From Pseudomonas sp. Teo4 (GTDB lineage Bacteria > Pseudomonadota > Gammaproteobacteria > Pseudomonadales > Pseudomonadaceae), in the NCBI RefSeq assembly GCF_034387475.1, contig NZ_JAXCIL010000002.1, positions 806,001 to 870,000 of the forward strand: a stretch of DNA of 64,000 bases. Direction: 5' to 3'. Made by a program: the position numbers and the translations under genes. Shown piece after piece: positions 54,185 through 63,544 of this stretch (position 1 is the stretch's first letter; each line of letters starts with the position of its first letter). The notes beneath the pieces are model-generated. The model worked only from the letters and a program-made list of their open reading frames with translations. It had not been told where the DNA came from and searched no databases.

Positions 54185-55672
54185 ATGTCCCTAGCCCTTG
54201 TCCACAGCCGCGCCCAGGTGGGTGTGCAGGCACCGGCCGTCAGTGTCGAAACTCACCTGGCCAATGGCCTCCCCAATCTCACGCTGGTCGGCCTGCCCGA
54301 AACCACGGTCAAGGAAAGCAAGGACCGGGTGCGCAGTGCCATCGTCAACTCCGGCCTGGACTACCCCGCCCGGCGTATCACCCAGAACCTGGCGCCAGCC
54401 GACCTGCCCAAGGATGGCGGCCGTTACGACCTTGCCATTGCCCTGGGGATCCTCGCCGCCAACGGCCAGGTACCGGTGCAGGCCCTGAGCGAAATCGAGT
54501 GTCTGGGCGAACTGGCGTTGTCGGGAAAGCTGCGACCGGTACAGGGGATATTGCCCGCCGCACTGGCAGCGCGCGAGGCGGGTCGAGCCTTGGTGGTACC
54601 CCAGGAAAATGCCGAGGAAGCCAGCCTCGCAGGTGGCCTGGTGGTCTACGCAGTAGGGCACTTGCTGGAACTGGTTGCCCACCTCAACGGCCAGGTCGTG
54701 TTGCCACCCTATGCCGCCAATGGTCTGCTGCTGCACAGCCGTCCCTACCCCGACCTCAGCGAAGTACAAGGCCAGGTAGCCGCCAAGCGGGCATTGCTGC
54801 TCGCGGCTGCCGGAGCCCACAACCTGCTGTTCACCGGGCCACCCGGCACCGGCAAGACGCTGCTCGCCAGCCGCCTGCCCGGGCTTCTACCTCCACTGGA
54901 CGAGCAAGAAGCCCTGGAGGTGGCGGCCATTCGGTCGATCAGTGGGCACACGCCCCTGAAAAGCTGGCCGCAGCGCCCGTTCCGCCACCCTCACCACTCA
55001 GCGTCCGGCCCGGCATTGGTGGGCGGCAGCAGTCGGCCGCAACCTGGCGAAATTACACTGGCCCACCACGGGGTGTTGTTTCTTGACGAGCTTCCAGAGT
55101 TCGAGCGACGGGTGCTTGAGGTGTTGCGCGAGCCCTTGGAATCCGGCGAGATCGTCATTGCCCGCGCCAAGGACAAAGTGCGCTTCCCTGCCCGTTTCCA
55201 GCTGGTGGCGGCGATGAATCCCTGCCCTTGCGGCTACCTTGGCGACCCTACCGGTCGCTGCCGCTGCAGCACCGAACAGATCCAGCGCTACCGCAACAAA
55301 CTGTCGGGCCCATTGCTCGACCGCATTGATCTGCATCTGACCGTGGCGCGCGAAAGCACCACACTCAACAGCCACCCCTGTGGCGACACCAGCGCCACAG
55401 TCGCCCGCGTCGTGGCTGAAGCTCGTGAGCAACAGCAACGTCGCCAAGGCTGTGCGAACGCCTTCCTCGACCTCGATGGTCTGCGCCGTCACTGCCAGCT
55501 CACAGCACCAGACCAAGCCTGGCTGGAAAGTGCCTGCGAACGGTTGACCTTGTCCCTGCGTGCCGCGCATCGCCTGCTCAAAGTGGCCCGGACGCTGGCC
55601 GACCTGGAAAAAACCGAGTCGATCGCCAGGTCTCACCTGGCCGAAGCCCTGCAGTATCGTCCGAGCACCTGA
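54185..55672 (+). CDS. comM: ComM/YifB-family AAA+ ATPase
   Basis: A 495-residue Mg-chelatase-like ATPase: an N-terminal Lon-like domain (residues 1-170), an AAA+ module with Walker A GPPGTGKT and Walker B VLFLDELPEF, and a C-terminal helical lid (DLEKTESIARSHLAEALQYR). In naturally competent bacteria ComM is a helicase that extends branch migration of incoming DNA. The ATG at 54185 follows GGAG; the open frame upstream is not conserved-looking. Confidence 0.92.
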   Translation: MSLALVHSRAQVGVQAPAVSVETHLANGLPNLTLVGLPETTVKESKDRVRSAIVNSGLDYPARRITQNLAPADLPKDGGRYDLAIALGILAANGQVPVQALSEIECLGELALSGKLRPVQGILPAALAAREAGRALVVPQENAEEASLAGGLVVYAVGHLLELVAHLNGQVVLPPYAANGLLLHSRPYPDLSEVQGQVAAKRALLLAAAGAHNLLFTGPPGTGKTLLASRLPGLLPPLDEQEALEVAAIRSISGHTPLKSWPQRPFRHPHHSASGPALVGGSSRPQPGEITLAHHGVLFLDELPEFERRVLEVLREPLESGEIVIARAKDKVRFPARFQLVAAMNPCPCGYLGDPTGRCRCSTEQIQRYRNKLSGPLLDRIDLHLTVARESTTLNSHPCGDTSATVARVVAEAREQQQRRQGCANAFLDLDGLRRHCQLTAPDQAWLESACERLTLSLRAAHRLLKVARTLADLEKTESIARSHLAEALQYRPST

Positions 55673-55742
55673 CCCTACCCACCCAAGCACGGCCCTGAAA
55701 GGCGATGAGCACACTCAATGTCAGTGATAGTTGTATTTTATT

Positions 55743-55767
55743 TTGCGCGCTAATTAATTGAGCGCAA
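55743..55767. promoter_or_regulatory. Palindrome upstream of the DUF2790 gene
   Basis: TTGCGC and GCGCAA flank a TAATTAATT core, forming a 25-base dyad 57 bases before the ATG. It could be an operator or an overlapping promoter element; no match to a known regulator was recognised. Confidence 0.35.
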
Positions 55768-55824
55768 TATTAACTCCAGGCAGCAAGCAGTCGTCGCCAA
55801 CCTCACTGAACCTGGAGAACGATC

Positions 55825-56079
55825 ATGACCCTCAGCAAAGCATTCACCTTCGCCACTGTCGCCTTGGTCACCAGTACCGGCGCCTTCGCCCAGCCCGTTG
55901 AAGCAACGCCCTACCACTACGGCATGGCGCTGGATATCGCCCAGGTGATCGCCGTGCAAACCCTAGCCACCGCTCAAGGCCATACCGCTACAGCCACCAT
56001 GACCTACCGCGACAGCAGCGGCCAGGTCCGTACCCTGAGCTACAGCCAACCCAACACCACGCTTGCCAACCAGAATTGA
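55825..56079 (+). CDS. DUF2790 secreted small protein
   Basis: An 84-residue protein with a signal peptide (TFATVALVTSTGAFA) and a DUF2790 domain (YGMALDIAQVIAVQT, ATATMTYRDSSGQVRTLSY). The family is typical of Pseudomonas, often in several copies and linked to copper or stress responses. Function unknown. GGAG lies before the ATG. Confidence 0.8.
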   Translation: MTLSKAFTFATVALVTSTGAFAQPVEATPYHYGMALDIAQVIAVQTLATAQGHTATATMTYRDSSGQVRTLSYSQPNTTLANQN

Positions 56080-56127
56080 TGCGCACCGGCAGAACCAGGC
56101 CCCTTTGGCGGCCTGGTTCGTTCATGC

Positions 56128-56499
56128 TCACGGCAAGTTCAAGACCAACGCGGCCTCGACGGCCCTCAGCAGTACGTCTTCATTGAACGGTTTTCCCAGG
56201 CAGGCCACCGCCCCCTTACGCATGGAGGCCTCCAGCGCCGCGTCATCCCAATGCGCCGACATGCAGATCACCGGTAAGCGCCAGCCCAACCTCGCCAGTT
56301 CGCCCTGCACCTGCAGCCCTGTCAGGCCAGGCATTTTCAGATCCAGCAGGACACACCCCGCCTGACGCGCCTGTGGCGACGCCAGCAGCTCCTCGCCTGA
56401 ACCGAACAGCAACGTGTCAAACCCGGCCGAACGCAACAGGTTGGCCAGGCTTCTGCGCACGGACGCATCGTCGTCGACAATGCACACCCAGCCGCTCAT
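56128..56499 (-). CDS. Stand-alone response-regulator receiver protein
   Basis: A 123-residue receiver domain with nothing attached. The acidic pocket (VDDDASVR), phospho-acceptor Asp53 (VLLDLKMPG) and conserved Lys (CLGKPF) are intact. Its start overlaps the stop of the larger regulator by 4 bases. It may act as a phosphate sink or intermediate for the hybrid kinase encoded divergently at 57734. Confidence 0.88.
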   Translation of the reverse strand: MSGWVCIVDDDASVRRSLANLLRSAGFDTLLFGSGEELLASPQARQAGCVLLDLKMPGLTGLQVQGELARLGWRLPVICMSAHWDDAALEASMRKGAVACLGKPFNEDVLLRAVEAALVLNLP

Positions 56500-57488
56500 G
56501 CAGCGCCCTGATCTTCACAGCGAGCGCCCGCATCGATGACATGGTGCATGGCGACCAACTCGACCAATGAGCGCGACTGCATCTTGTTCATGATGTTCTT
56601 CTTGTGAACCTTGGTGGTGACTTCACTGGTGCCGATGGCCTTGGCAATCTGCTTGTGCGTCAGTCCTCCGACCACCAGTGAGAACACTTGCCGCTCGCGC
56701 TGGGTCAGGCGCCCGTACTTTTCGCGAACCTGCCGTACATGCCACCACTCGCGCCCCTGCGCCAAGGCACGCGCACGCACCGACTGCAGCAGCTCAAGCA
56801 GCTTGTGCTCATCGAAGGGTTTGGTGAGGAATTCCACGGCGCCCGCACGCATGGCCTGAACCGTCATGGGAATGGTGCCGTACCCGGTCATGAAAACAAT
56901 CGGCCAGGGGAGCTCAAGCCTGTGCAGCGCCTGCTGTACGTCCAGGCCGCTGGCAACGGGCAGGTTCATGTCCAGTAACAGGCAGGCATAGGGTGTATCG
57001 CACGGCGTTTCGAACAGTTCCTCCGCCGAAGCGTACAGCCGATGGGGAATATCCTCGGCGCGCAACAAGCGACCAAGGGCCGTGCGCACTGACGGGTCGT
57101 CATCCACCACCAGTACCAGCACGGTTCCACTGTCGTCCACCGGCGGCCCGGCGACAATTGAGAGCGGCGACTTGCCGGGTACCGGCGCCAGCACATCGTT
57201 GGACATTTCCGCCGCCAGCCGGTAGCCCCTGCGGGGTATGGTCTGGATCAAGCCCCGGTCGCCAAAGGCCTTGCGCAGCAGCGAGATCTGCACTTGCAGG
57301 TTGTTGTCTTCCACCACCGTACCGGCCCAGACCTGGCTGAACAGCTCGTCCTTGCCGACCACCCGACCATTAGCCCGGATCAGTGTCGCCAGCACCTCGA
57401 ATGCACGCCCACCCAAGGGCATCGGCTTGCCGTCCAGAAACGCTTCCCGCCGCTCCAGCGACACCTGGGCATTGCCTATTCGGATCAT
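56496..57488 (-). CDS. Response regulator with winged-helix, receiver and LuxR domains
   Basis: A 330-residue regulator with three domains: an OmpR/ToxR-type winged helix first (residues 1 to about 95; DNNLQVQISLLRKAFGDRGL, IPRRGYRLA), a receiver (about 120-235, Asp173 in LLLDMNLP, Lys in LTKPF) and a LuxR/FixJ helix-turn-helix at the end (about 258-320; LTQRERQVFSLVVGGLTHKQ). Having a DNA-binding domain at each end of the receiver is unusual. The start at 57486-57488 (MIRIGNAQVSLERRE) is chosen over an upstream frame that reads through the promoter. It is divergent from the giant sensor kinase, its probable partner. Confidence 0.87.
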   Translation of the reverse strand: MIRIGNAQVSLERREAFLDGKPMPLGGRAFEVLATLIRANGRVVGKDELFSQVWAGTVVEDNNLQVQISLLRKAFGDRGLIQTIPRRGYRLAAEMSNDVLAPVPGKSPLSIVAGPPVDDSGTVLVLVVDDDPSVRTALGRLLRAEDIPHRLYASAEELFETPCDTPYACLLLDMNLPVASGLDVQQALHRLELPWPIVFMTGYGTIPMTVQAMRAGAVEFLTKPFDEHKLLELLQSVRARALAQGREWWHVRQVREKYGRLTQRERQVFSLVVGGLTHKQIAKAIGTSEVTTKVHKKNIMNKMQSRSLVELVAMHHVIDAGARCEDQGAA

Positions 57489-57564
57489 GGTCTTCTCGAA
57501 TCTCGCGGGTCCGGGCGGTTGCGCAGCCCCGTGCAATCTAGGCCAGCATCCACGTTCATACAAT

Positions 57565-57578
57565 TATCCCGAGGGATA
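57565..57578. promoter_or_regulatory. Palindrome in the divergent regulator/kinase promoter
   Basis: TATCCC GA GGGATA is a 14-base dyad in the 245-base gap between the regulator (start 57488) and the kinase (start 57734). It may be bound by the LuxR- or winged-helix domain of the regulator; this is inference. Confidence 0.4.
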
Positions 57579-57733
57579 GGTTCGTCTTTGGACTATACAA
57601 GCACCCACCTCCACCCAGGTGCTGATAACGGTCAAGATGGTTCCCGTTCCTGCCAAGCCGGTCGCATGAAGCTTTCAGCAGAGCTGCGCTGCGTATACTC
57701 GCGCCCTTGGATGTCGCTAGCAGGGGGTGCTTG

Positions 57734-60700
57734 ATGCTCGATGAACGCCTCGCTCACAGGCCCATCGATTACGACCAGTCGATCGATGACGGCTGGCTGG
57801 GCCGCTGTGACATCACGCCCTTGGGCCAGGAAGGTGATCTCACTTACTTCCGCCTGAGCGACCACAGCACGGGCCAGGCCTGGGTGGCTATTCGCGCACC
57901 TCTCGAAGCCCCCGCCGCTTGCCAGCGCCTCGAGCGCAACTACCGGCTGCAGTTGGACCCGCATTGGGCCGTGCTGCCCTCTGCCTTTGTCCGCTCTGCC
58001 GAAGGTCCGCTGCTGATCTACCCGGCAGGCCGCTCGATCAAAGACCTGATTGACCTCGGACCAGCCGCACTGCCGACGTTCCTCGACGTAGCGACCAACG
58101 CCGCCACCGCATTGGCCCAGGCCCATGAACGCAATGTGCTGCATGGTGCCTTGCAACCACACCATGTGTTCGTCCAACACGACCTGAGTGTAAAGATCGG
58201 TGGTTTTCATGCCGACCCTCCCGAACTGGTCAGCGAACAGGAGACCCCTGTCGGCAACTGGTCCTACCTCGCCCCTGAACAGATCTGCCCCCATGGCAGC
58301 AGCAGCGACCGGCGCAGCGACATCTACGCTCTGGGCGCGATCCTCTACCAGCTGCTCCTTGGCGAATTACCGTTGGCTGGCCGTGACAAATCGCACTGGC
58401 GGCAATTGCACGCCGGCGTTCAGCCCAGAGCGGCCTGCGAAGTCGACGCCAACGTACCCCAGGCTCTGAGCCAGGTACTCGACAAAGCGCTGGCCAAGGA
58501 ACCCGACGCCCGTTACCAGAGCGCACGGGCACTGGCGATTGAACTTGCCCATTGCCAGCGTCATTTGGCAGCGAAAGGCACACTCGATCACTTCGAGCCG
58601 GGCTGCGCCGACCCGATATCAACCAGTCGCGAGCGCCTCCATGGGCGCGCGGCCGAACTGAAAACCATCGCCCTGCTGTTCAAGGCCCTGCGCCGAGACA
58701 GCAAGCCCCAGATGCTGCTCATCAACGGGGCCACCGGCATGGGCAAGTCCAGCCTGGTCAATGCCGCGCTGAAGGCTTGCGCCGAAGGTTATTGGGCGAC
58801 TGGCAAGTGCAATAGCCTGGAGCAAGCGGTGCCTTATGCACCGTGGCTGGAAATCCTCGGCTCACTGGCCACGCAGCTCCTGGCCAAGAACAGCGAAGAC
58901 CTGGCCTCGCTACGGCATAAGATCCTGCGCCGCCTCAAAGGCCGCGGGCGGTTGCTGGGCAAGCTGGCCCCTGACCTGCAACTGATCATCGGGCCGATGG
59001 CGGAACTGCCGGAAAAACCCACGCGTCTGGCGTTACAGAAAGAACTGCGGGCAGTGGTCGAGTTTCTAGGGGTGTTCAGCCGCCCCGGCCACCCGCTGGT
59101 GCTGTTCTTCGATGACCTGCAATGGGCCGACAGCGCCACCTTGCACCTGCTGGCAGAGCTGCTCGCCCATCCCCCCGCCAGCCTGCTGTTGATTTTCGCC
59201 CGGCGCAACGACACATCGCCAGGCAACACCATGCCCACTCGCCCTGAGCTAATACGCTGTACAACCCTCGACTTGCGCCCGCTCTCTGTTGGTGCGGTGA
59301 TGGAGCTGATTGGCGAGCGCTACCACGTGCCCCCCGAAGAAGCGATGCAGGTCGCGCAACTGGTGCACGCCAAGACGGCTGGCAACCCTTTCTTCATCAA
59401 CCAGATACTGCAAGCCATGGTCGAAGATGGCCTGCTAACCTTCGACACCCAGACCATGCGCTGGACCTGGTCGTTACAGGCCGTGTCGCAGCACCGCTAT
59501 GCCGACAACGTCGCCGACCTGATGGTTGACCGCCTGGCACGCCTGCCAGCGGCCCAGCGGGATGTATTGCGCCTTGCCAGCGCTGCGGGCGGCCGTTGCG
59601 ATGAACGACTGCTGGAAAAGGTGTTGCCCACCGACGCGAGCTGTCTTGATGAACAACTCAAGGCGCTGGTGGATGCGGGCTTCCTGCTGCCAACCCAGAA
59701 AGGCCTGGGTTTCGCCCATGATCGCGTCATGCAAGCTGCCTATGAGCTGACGCCTCTGCATGATCGAGCAACGCAGCATGCACGCATCGCCATGGCCATG
59801 CACCAGGTTTGGCAAGACGACCTGCACAGCGCCGTGTTCGAGATCGCCAACCAGGTGCAGCGCGCCAGCCCTTTGGTCTTAATGGCAAACGATTGCGCTG
59901 CATTCCTGAAGTTGCTGCAAGACGCCGCGCTACGGGCACGCGACAGCGCCTCATTCGAACAGGCTGCTGGGTACCTCGCAGCCGGCGAAGCCTTGTTGGG
60001 GCACGACACTGAAACCGAAGCATTTGCCTTCGCCTGCCTGGCGGCAGAGTGCGACATGCTGATGTCGCGCATGCCTGACGCCGAGGCTCGCATCGAACAA
60101 TGCCGACAGCGCGCTCGAACGCCGTTGCAGCATGCCCGTGTGTGCAAGCTCAAGGCACGCTTGCATACCTTGCGGTCCGACTACGAACCCGCCATCGAAG
60201 CGGCGCTTGCCGGGCTTGCCCTGCTCGGGATCACCTTGGCGCGCGGCAACGACCCGGAACACGTTGAGGCCGAGTACGCACGCGTGCGCGGCCTGATCGA
60301 GCAACAGGGCCGTCACTGCCTCGAATCTCTGCCCAAAGCCGAAGCCGAGCACGCGATCATCGCAATCGAGCTACTGACGACCCTCTCCTCGTCGTTCTTC
60401 GTACAGGATGACCTCTGCTGCCTGCACTTGGCCAAGATCATGGAGCTGACTCTGATCCACGGCGTGGCTCCGGGGAGCACCTACGGCCTGGCCTGGTTCG
60501 GGGTCATGAACGCCGAACGCTTCGCCGCCTACCATGACGGGCACGCCTACTGCCTGGCAGCGCTCAAGTTGATCGAGCGGCATGGCTTCGAGTCCGACCT
60601 GACCAGCGCCCTGCTCGCGCTGGACCAAGTCAGTGCCTGGACCGCACCGATGGAGTTCGCTCGACGCACGGCGTTGGAGGCCATCGACTCGGCACGTCTG

Positions 60701-62815
60701 AGTGGTGACCTGGCCATGGCCTGCTATGCCTGCAACCATCTGGTATCTGACTCGCTGTTCATGGGCCACCACTTGCAGACTGTTGCTGCCGAGGTGGAGC
60801 AGGGCCTTGGCACTGTGCGCCGTTACGGTTACCGGGATATCGAAGACATCCTGCTGGCGCAACGGCACTTCATCACCAGCATGAGCGCAGCTGAGCCTTG
60901 CCGAGGCGGCCTGGCGTCGGGCACGACAGCCACGGTGCCGGACGCAATCGCCACGTCCAGAACAACACGCTTCTTCCAGGCTCTATACACCGGCATGGCC
61001 GCGTTCTACCTGGGCGAAATCCACAAGGCCGTTCTCTGCCTGGATGATGTCGGCGAACACGCCTGGGCTGCCCCGGCACACATCAACCTGGCCGACTACC
61101 ATCTGTTCCGCGGTCTGGCCTTGGGCAGCCCGGAAACGCCCGGCACACTTGAAATGAAACTGTCGACCCTGGGCGAACTGCGCGAGCGCTTTGCCCAATG
61201 GGCCCACTTCAACCCCATCACGTTCCGCAACAAGCTGCTGTTGATCGAGGGCGTCATCGCCAAGCTCAACGGTGATGGCCTGGCCGCCATCCGCTGCTTC
61301 GACCAGGCACAGATCGCCGCCACCGCCGCCGGGTTCATCCATGAACAGGCACTGGCCCACGAGCAGTTGGCCGAAGTGTGCATACCCAGTGGCCTGATTT
61401 CCGGCGCCAACCTGCACCTGCGCATCGCCCGGGACTGCTTCCACATCTGGGGCGCGACGGGCAAAGTCCGTCAGTTGGAGACCCTGCACCCGTTCCTGCG
61501 CACCCAGCCGGTCCAGGAAACCTACCGCTCTTCCAGCCAAGCCAGGCTGGACCTGGAGGTCGGCATCGAAGCGGCAAGGGCGTTGTCCGAAGAAGTGTTG
61601 CTGGAGGGGCTGATCGAAACCCTGATGGGCCACCTTACCCAGCACTCCGGCGCCGACCATGGCGTACTGCTGATCGTCAGCGGTGCCGAGTTCCAGATGG
61701 CGGCCCTTGCCTATATCGACGACGCGGGCCTGCATGTCACGCTGGACAACTGCCAGAAGTTCATGACTCAGGCGCCGCTGTCGATCATCAATGCCACCAT
61801 GCGCACCAAGAAGCCCTTGATGCTCAACGACGCCTTGAGCGATTGCCCGGAGGCCTTCCGCCAGGAACTGCAGGTCCGGGGTGCCCGTTCTGTACTGTGT
61901 CTGCCACTGGTTATCCAAGGCGTGCTGATCGGCCTGGTTTACCTGGAGAACCGCCTGGTGCCGAACCTGTTCGGCAGCCAGCGCCTGGCCATGCTGGAGA
62001 TCCTCGCCTCGCAGGCCGCCGTGTCGCTTCAAACCGCCAAGTTCTACACGCGCCTAGCGGAAGACAACCAGACCCGCGCACAGATGGAAGCCGAATTGCG
62101 CCGCTCGCGTGCCGAACTTGCCCGCAGCGCACACCTGCAAGTGATGAACGAACTGTCGGCATCCATTGCCCACGAAATCAGCCAGCCGCTGCTGGGCATA
62201 GCTTCCAACGCCGCAGCCAGCCTGCGTTGGCTCAAACGCGGCGAGCCTGACTTGGCTGAAGCCATCGCCGGCCTGGAAGACATTCGCGCCGACAGCGAGC
62301 GGGCCGCGAACATCGTTCAGGCGTTGCGCTCGCTGGCCAAGCAGTCGCCGATACAGCGCAAGACCGTGAAACTCGATGAGTTGGTGGTTGAAGTAGTACG
62401 GCTGACCTCTTCGGACGCGCTCAAGTGCGGGGTGCAGGTGAGCACCCGGCTGAACGCGGCGATTGGCGTCATGGCAGACCCCGTGCAACTGCAGCAGTTG
62501 GTGTACAACTTGATCACCAATGCACTGGAGGCCCTGGCGGGGTACCGGAACGACGGGCTGCTGCGCATTTCATCAGCGGTTGTGGGCGATGCGGTGGAAA
62601 TCTGCGTGGATGACAACGGCCCAGGCATTGCGCCTGAGGAACGGGAACGGGTTTTCGGGGCCTTCTATACGTCAAAGGCGGGTGGGTTGGGCATGGGGCT
62701 GGCGATCTGCAGTTCGGTGGTGCAGGCCCATGGTGGGCGCTTGCAGGCCCAGGTGTCGGAACTGGGGGGATGCCGGATCAGATTCAGCGTACCGATCCAG
62801 CATCCCCCCGTGTAG
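57734..62815 (+). CDS. Giant hybrid sensor: pseudokinase, ATPase, GAF, histidine kinase
   Basis: A 1693-residue cytoplasmic signalling protein. Domain order: Ser/Thr kinase-like (about 20-280), AAA/NACHT-like ATPase (Walker A NGATGMGKSS near 332, Walker B LVLFFDDLQWAD near 455), a long helical TPR-like region (about 650-1280), GAF (about 1290-1440), then a histidine kinase with phospho-acceptor His1480 (SIAHEISQPLLG) and an HATPase domain (NLITNALEAL, DDNGPGI, GLGMGLAI). The Ser/Thr kinase part lacks three key residues: VAIK reads VAIR (Arg54), HRD reads HGA (137-139) and DFG reads GGF (156-158). The histidine kinase looks intact. The start at 57734 follows AGGGGG; an ATG 27 bases upstream is possible. 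Confidence 0.88.
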   Translation: MLDERLAHRPIDYDQSIDDGWLGRCDITPLGQEGDLTYFRLSDHSTGQAWVAIRAPLEAPAACQRLERNYRLQLDPHWAVLPSAFVRSAEGPLLIYPAGRSIKDLIDLGPAALPTFLDVATNAATALAQAHERNVLHGALQPHHVFVQHDLSVKIGGFHADPPELVSEQETPVGNWSYLAPEQICPHGSSSDRRSDIYALGAILYQLLLGELPLAGRDKSHWRQLHAGVQPRAACEVDANVPQALSQVLDKALAKEPDARYQSARALAIELAHCQRHLAAKGTLDHFEPGCADPISTSRERLHGRAAELKTIALLFKALRRDSKPQMLLINGATGMGKSSLVNAALKACAEGYWATGKCNSLEQAVPYAPWLEILGSLATQLLAKNSEDLASLRHKILRRLKGRGRLLGKLAPDLQLIIGPMAELPEKPTRLALQKELRAVVEFLGVFSRPGHPLVLFFDDLQWADSATLHLLAELLAHPPASLLLIFARRNDTSPGNTMPTRPELIRCTTLDLRPLSVGAVMELIGERYHVPPEEAMQVAQLVHAKTAGNPFFINQILQAMVEDGLLTFDTQTMRWTWSLQAVSQHRYADNVADLMVDRLARLPAAQRDVLRLASAAGGRCDERLLEKVLPTDASCLDEQLKALVDAGFLLPTQKGLGFAHDRVMQAAYELTPLHDRATQHARIAMAMHQVWQDDLHSAVFEIANQVQRASPLVLMANDCAAFLKLLQDAALRARDSASFEQAAGYLAAGEALLGHDTETEAFAFACLAAECDMLMSRMPDAEARIEQCRQRARTPLQHARVCKLKARLHTLRSDYEPAIEAALAGLALLGITLARGNDPEHVEAEYARVRGLIEQQGRHCLESLPKAEAEHAIIAIELLTTLSSSFFVQDDLCCLHLAKIMELTLIHGVAPGSTYGLAWFGVMNAERFAAYHDGHAYCLAALKLIERHGFESDLTSALLALDQVSAWTAPMEFARRTALEAIDSARLSGDLAMACYACNHLVSDSLFMGHHLQTVAAEVEQGLGTVRRYGYRDIEDILLAQRHFITSMSAAEPCRGGLASGTTATVPDAIATSRTTRFFQALYTGMAAFYLGEIHKAVLCLDDVGEHAWAAPAHINLADYHLFRGLALGSPETPGTLEMKLSTLGELRERFAQWAHFNPITFRNKLLLIEGVIAKLNGDGLAAIRCFDQAQIAATAAGFIHEQALAHEQLAEVCIPSGLISGANLHLRIARDCFHIWGATGKVRQLETLHPFLRTQPVQETYRSSSQARLDLEVGIEAARALSEEVLLEGLIETLMGHLTQHSGADHGVLLIVSGAEFQMAALAYIDDAGLHVTLDNCQKFMTQAPLSIINATMRTKKPLMLNDALSDCPEAFRQELQVRGARSVLCLPLVIQGVLIGLVYLENRLVPNLFGSQRLAMLEILASQAAVSLQTAKFYTRLAEDNQTRAQMEAELRRSRAELARSAHLQVMNELSASIAHEISQPLLGIASNAAASLRWLKRGEPDLAEAIAGLEDIRADSERAANIVQALRSLAKQSPIQRKTVKLDELVVEVVRLTSSDALKCGVQVSTRLNAAIGVMADPVQLQQLVYNLITNALEALAGYRNDGLLRISSAVVGDAVEICVDDNGPGIAPEERERVFGAFYTSKAGGLGMGLAICSSVVQAHGGRLQAQVSELGGCRIRFSVPIQHPPV

Positions 62816-62835
62816 CAGCCGGTTTGCCGGCGATT
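62810..62835. repeat. Single REP-like element
   Basis: TGTAGCAGCCGGTTTGCCGG and flanking bases, a degenerate REP copy between the sensor kinase and ycaC-like genes; it overlaps the end of the kinase gene by 6 bases. Confidence 0.5.
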
Positions 62836-62843
62836 AGCTCAGA

Positions 62844-63470
62844 TCAGCGGGCGCTCAACGCCGCATAGCTATTCATCAGGTTGCGGTAGTTGGGAATGCG
62901 CTGCGACAGCAGGTTACCCAGGCCTTCGATATCGTTGCGCCAGTCGCGGTGCAGCTCACACGCCACCGAGAACCAGTTCATCATCTGCGCGCCGGCCTGG
63001 GTCATGCGTACCCAAGCAGCCTGCTGTACGGTCTCGTTGAAGGTGCCCGAGGCATCGGTGACCACGAACACCTCAAAGCCCTCAGCCAGCGCCGACAGGG
63101 TCGGGAACGCCACACACACGTCGGTCACTACACCGGCGATGATCAGTTGCTTGCGCCCGGTCGCCTTGATCGCCTTGACGAAGTCTTCGTTGTCCCAGGC
63201 GTTGATCTGGCCCGGCCGTGCAATGTATGGGGCATCTGGGAACATTTCCTTGAGCTCGGGTACCAGCGGGCCGTTCGGGCCTTGCTCGAAGCTGGTGGTG
63301 AGGATGGTTGGAAGGCCGAAGAACTTCGCCAGGTCGCCCAGGGCCAGGACATTGTTCTTGAACTCGTTGGGCGAAAAATCCTGCACCAGCGAGATCAGGC
63401 CGGTCTGGTGGTCGACCAGCAGCACGACGGCGTCGTCTTTGTTCAGGCGCTTGTAATCCGGTTGGCTCAT
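62844..63470 (-). CDS. Isochorismatase-like cysteine hydrolase, YcaC type
   Basis: A 208-residue hydrolase of the isochorismatase superfamily, closest to YcaC. The nucleophile Cys is in VVTDVCVAFP (near residue 118), the acid Asp in LLVDHQTGL (near 20), and Lys near 85-100 would complete the triad. YcaC forms octameric rings; the substrate is unknown. A GAGTCA-type weak ribosome site precedes the ATG. The neighbouring AraC-type gene may regulate it. Confidence 0.85.
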   Translation of the reverse strand: MSQPDYKRLNKDDAVVLLVDHQTGLISLVQDFSPNEFKNNVLALGDLAKFFGLPTILTTSFEQGPNGPLVPELKEMFPDAPYIARPGQINAWDNEDFVKAIKATGRKQLIIAGVVTDVCVAFPTLSALAEGFEVFVVTDASGTFNETVQQAAWVRMTQAGAQMMNWFSVACELHRDWRNDIEGLGNLLSQRIPNYRNLMNSYAALSAR

Positions 63471-63544
63471 GAGAGTGACTCCTTGGGTTGGGTGACACGG
63501 GCCGGTACTGTCCGCACATGGCTATACCGACGGATACCTTGGTT

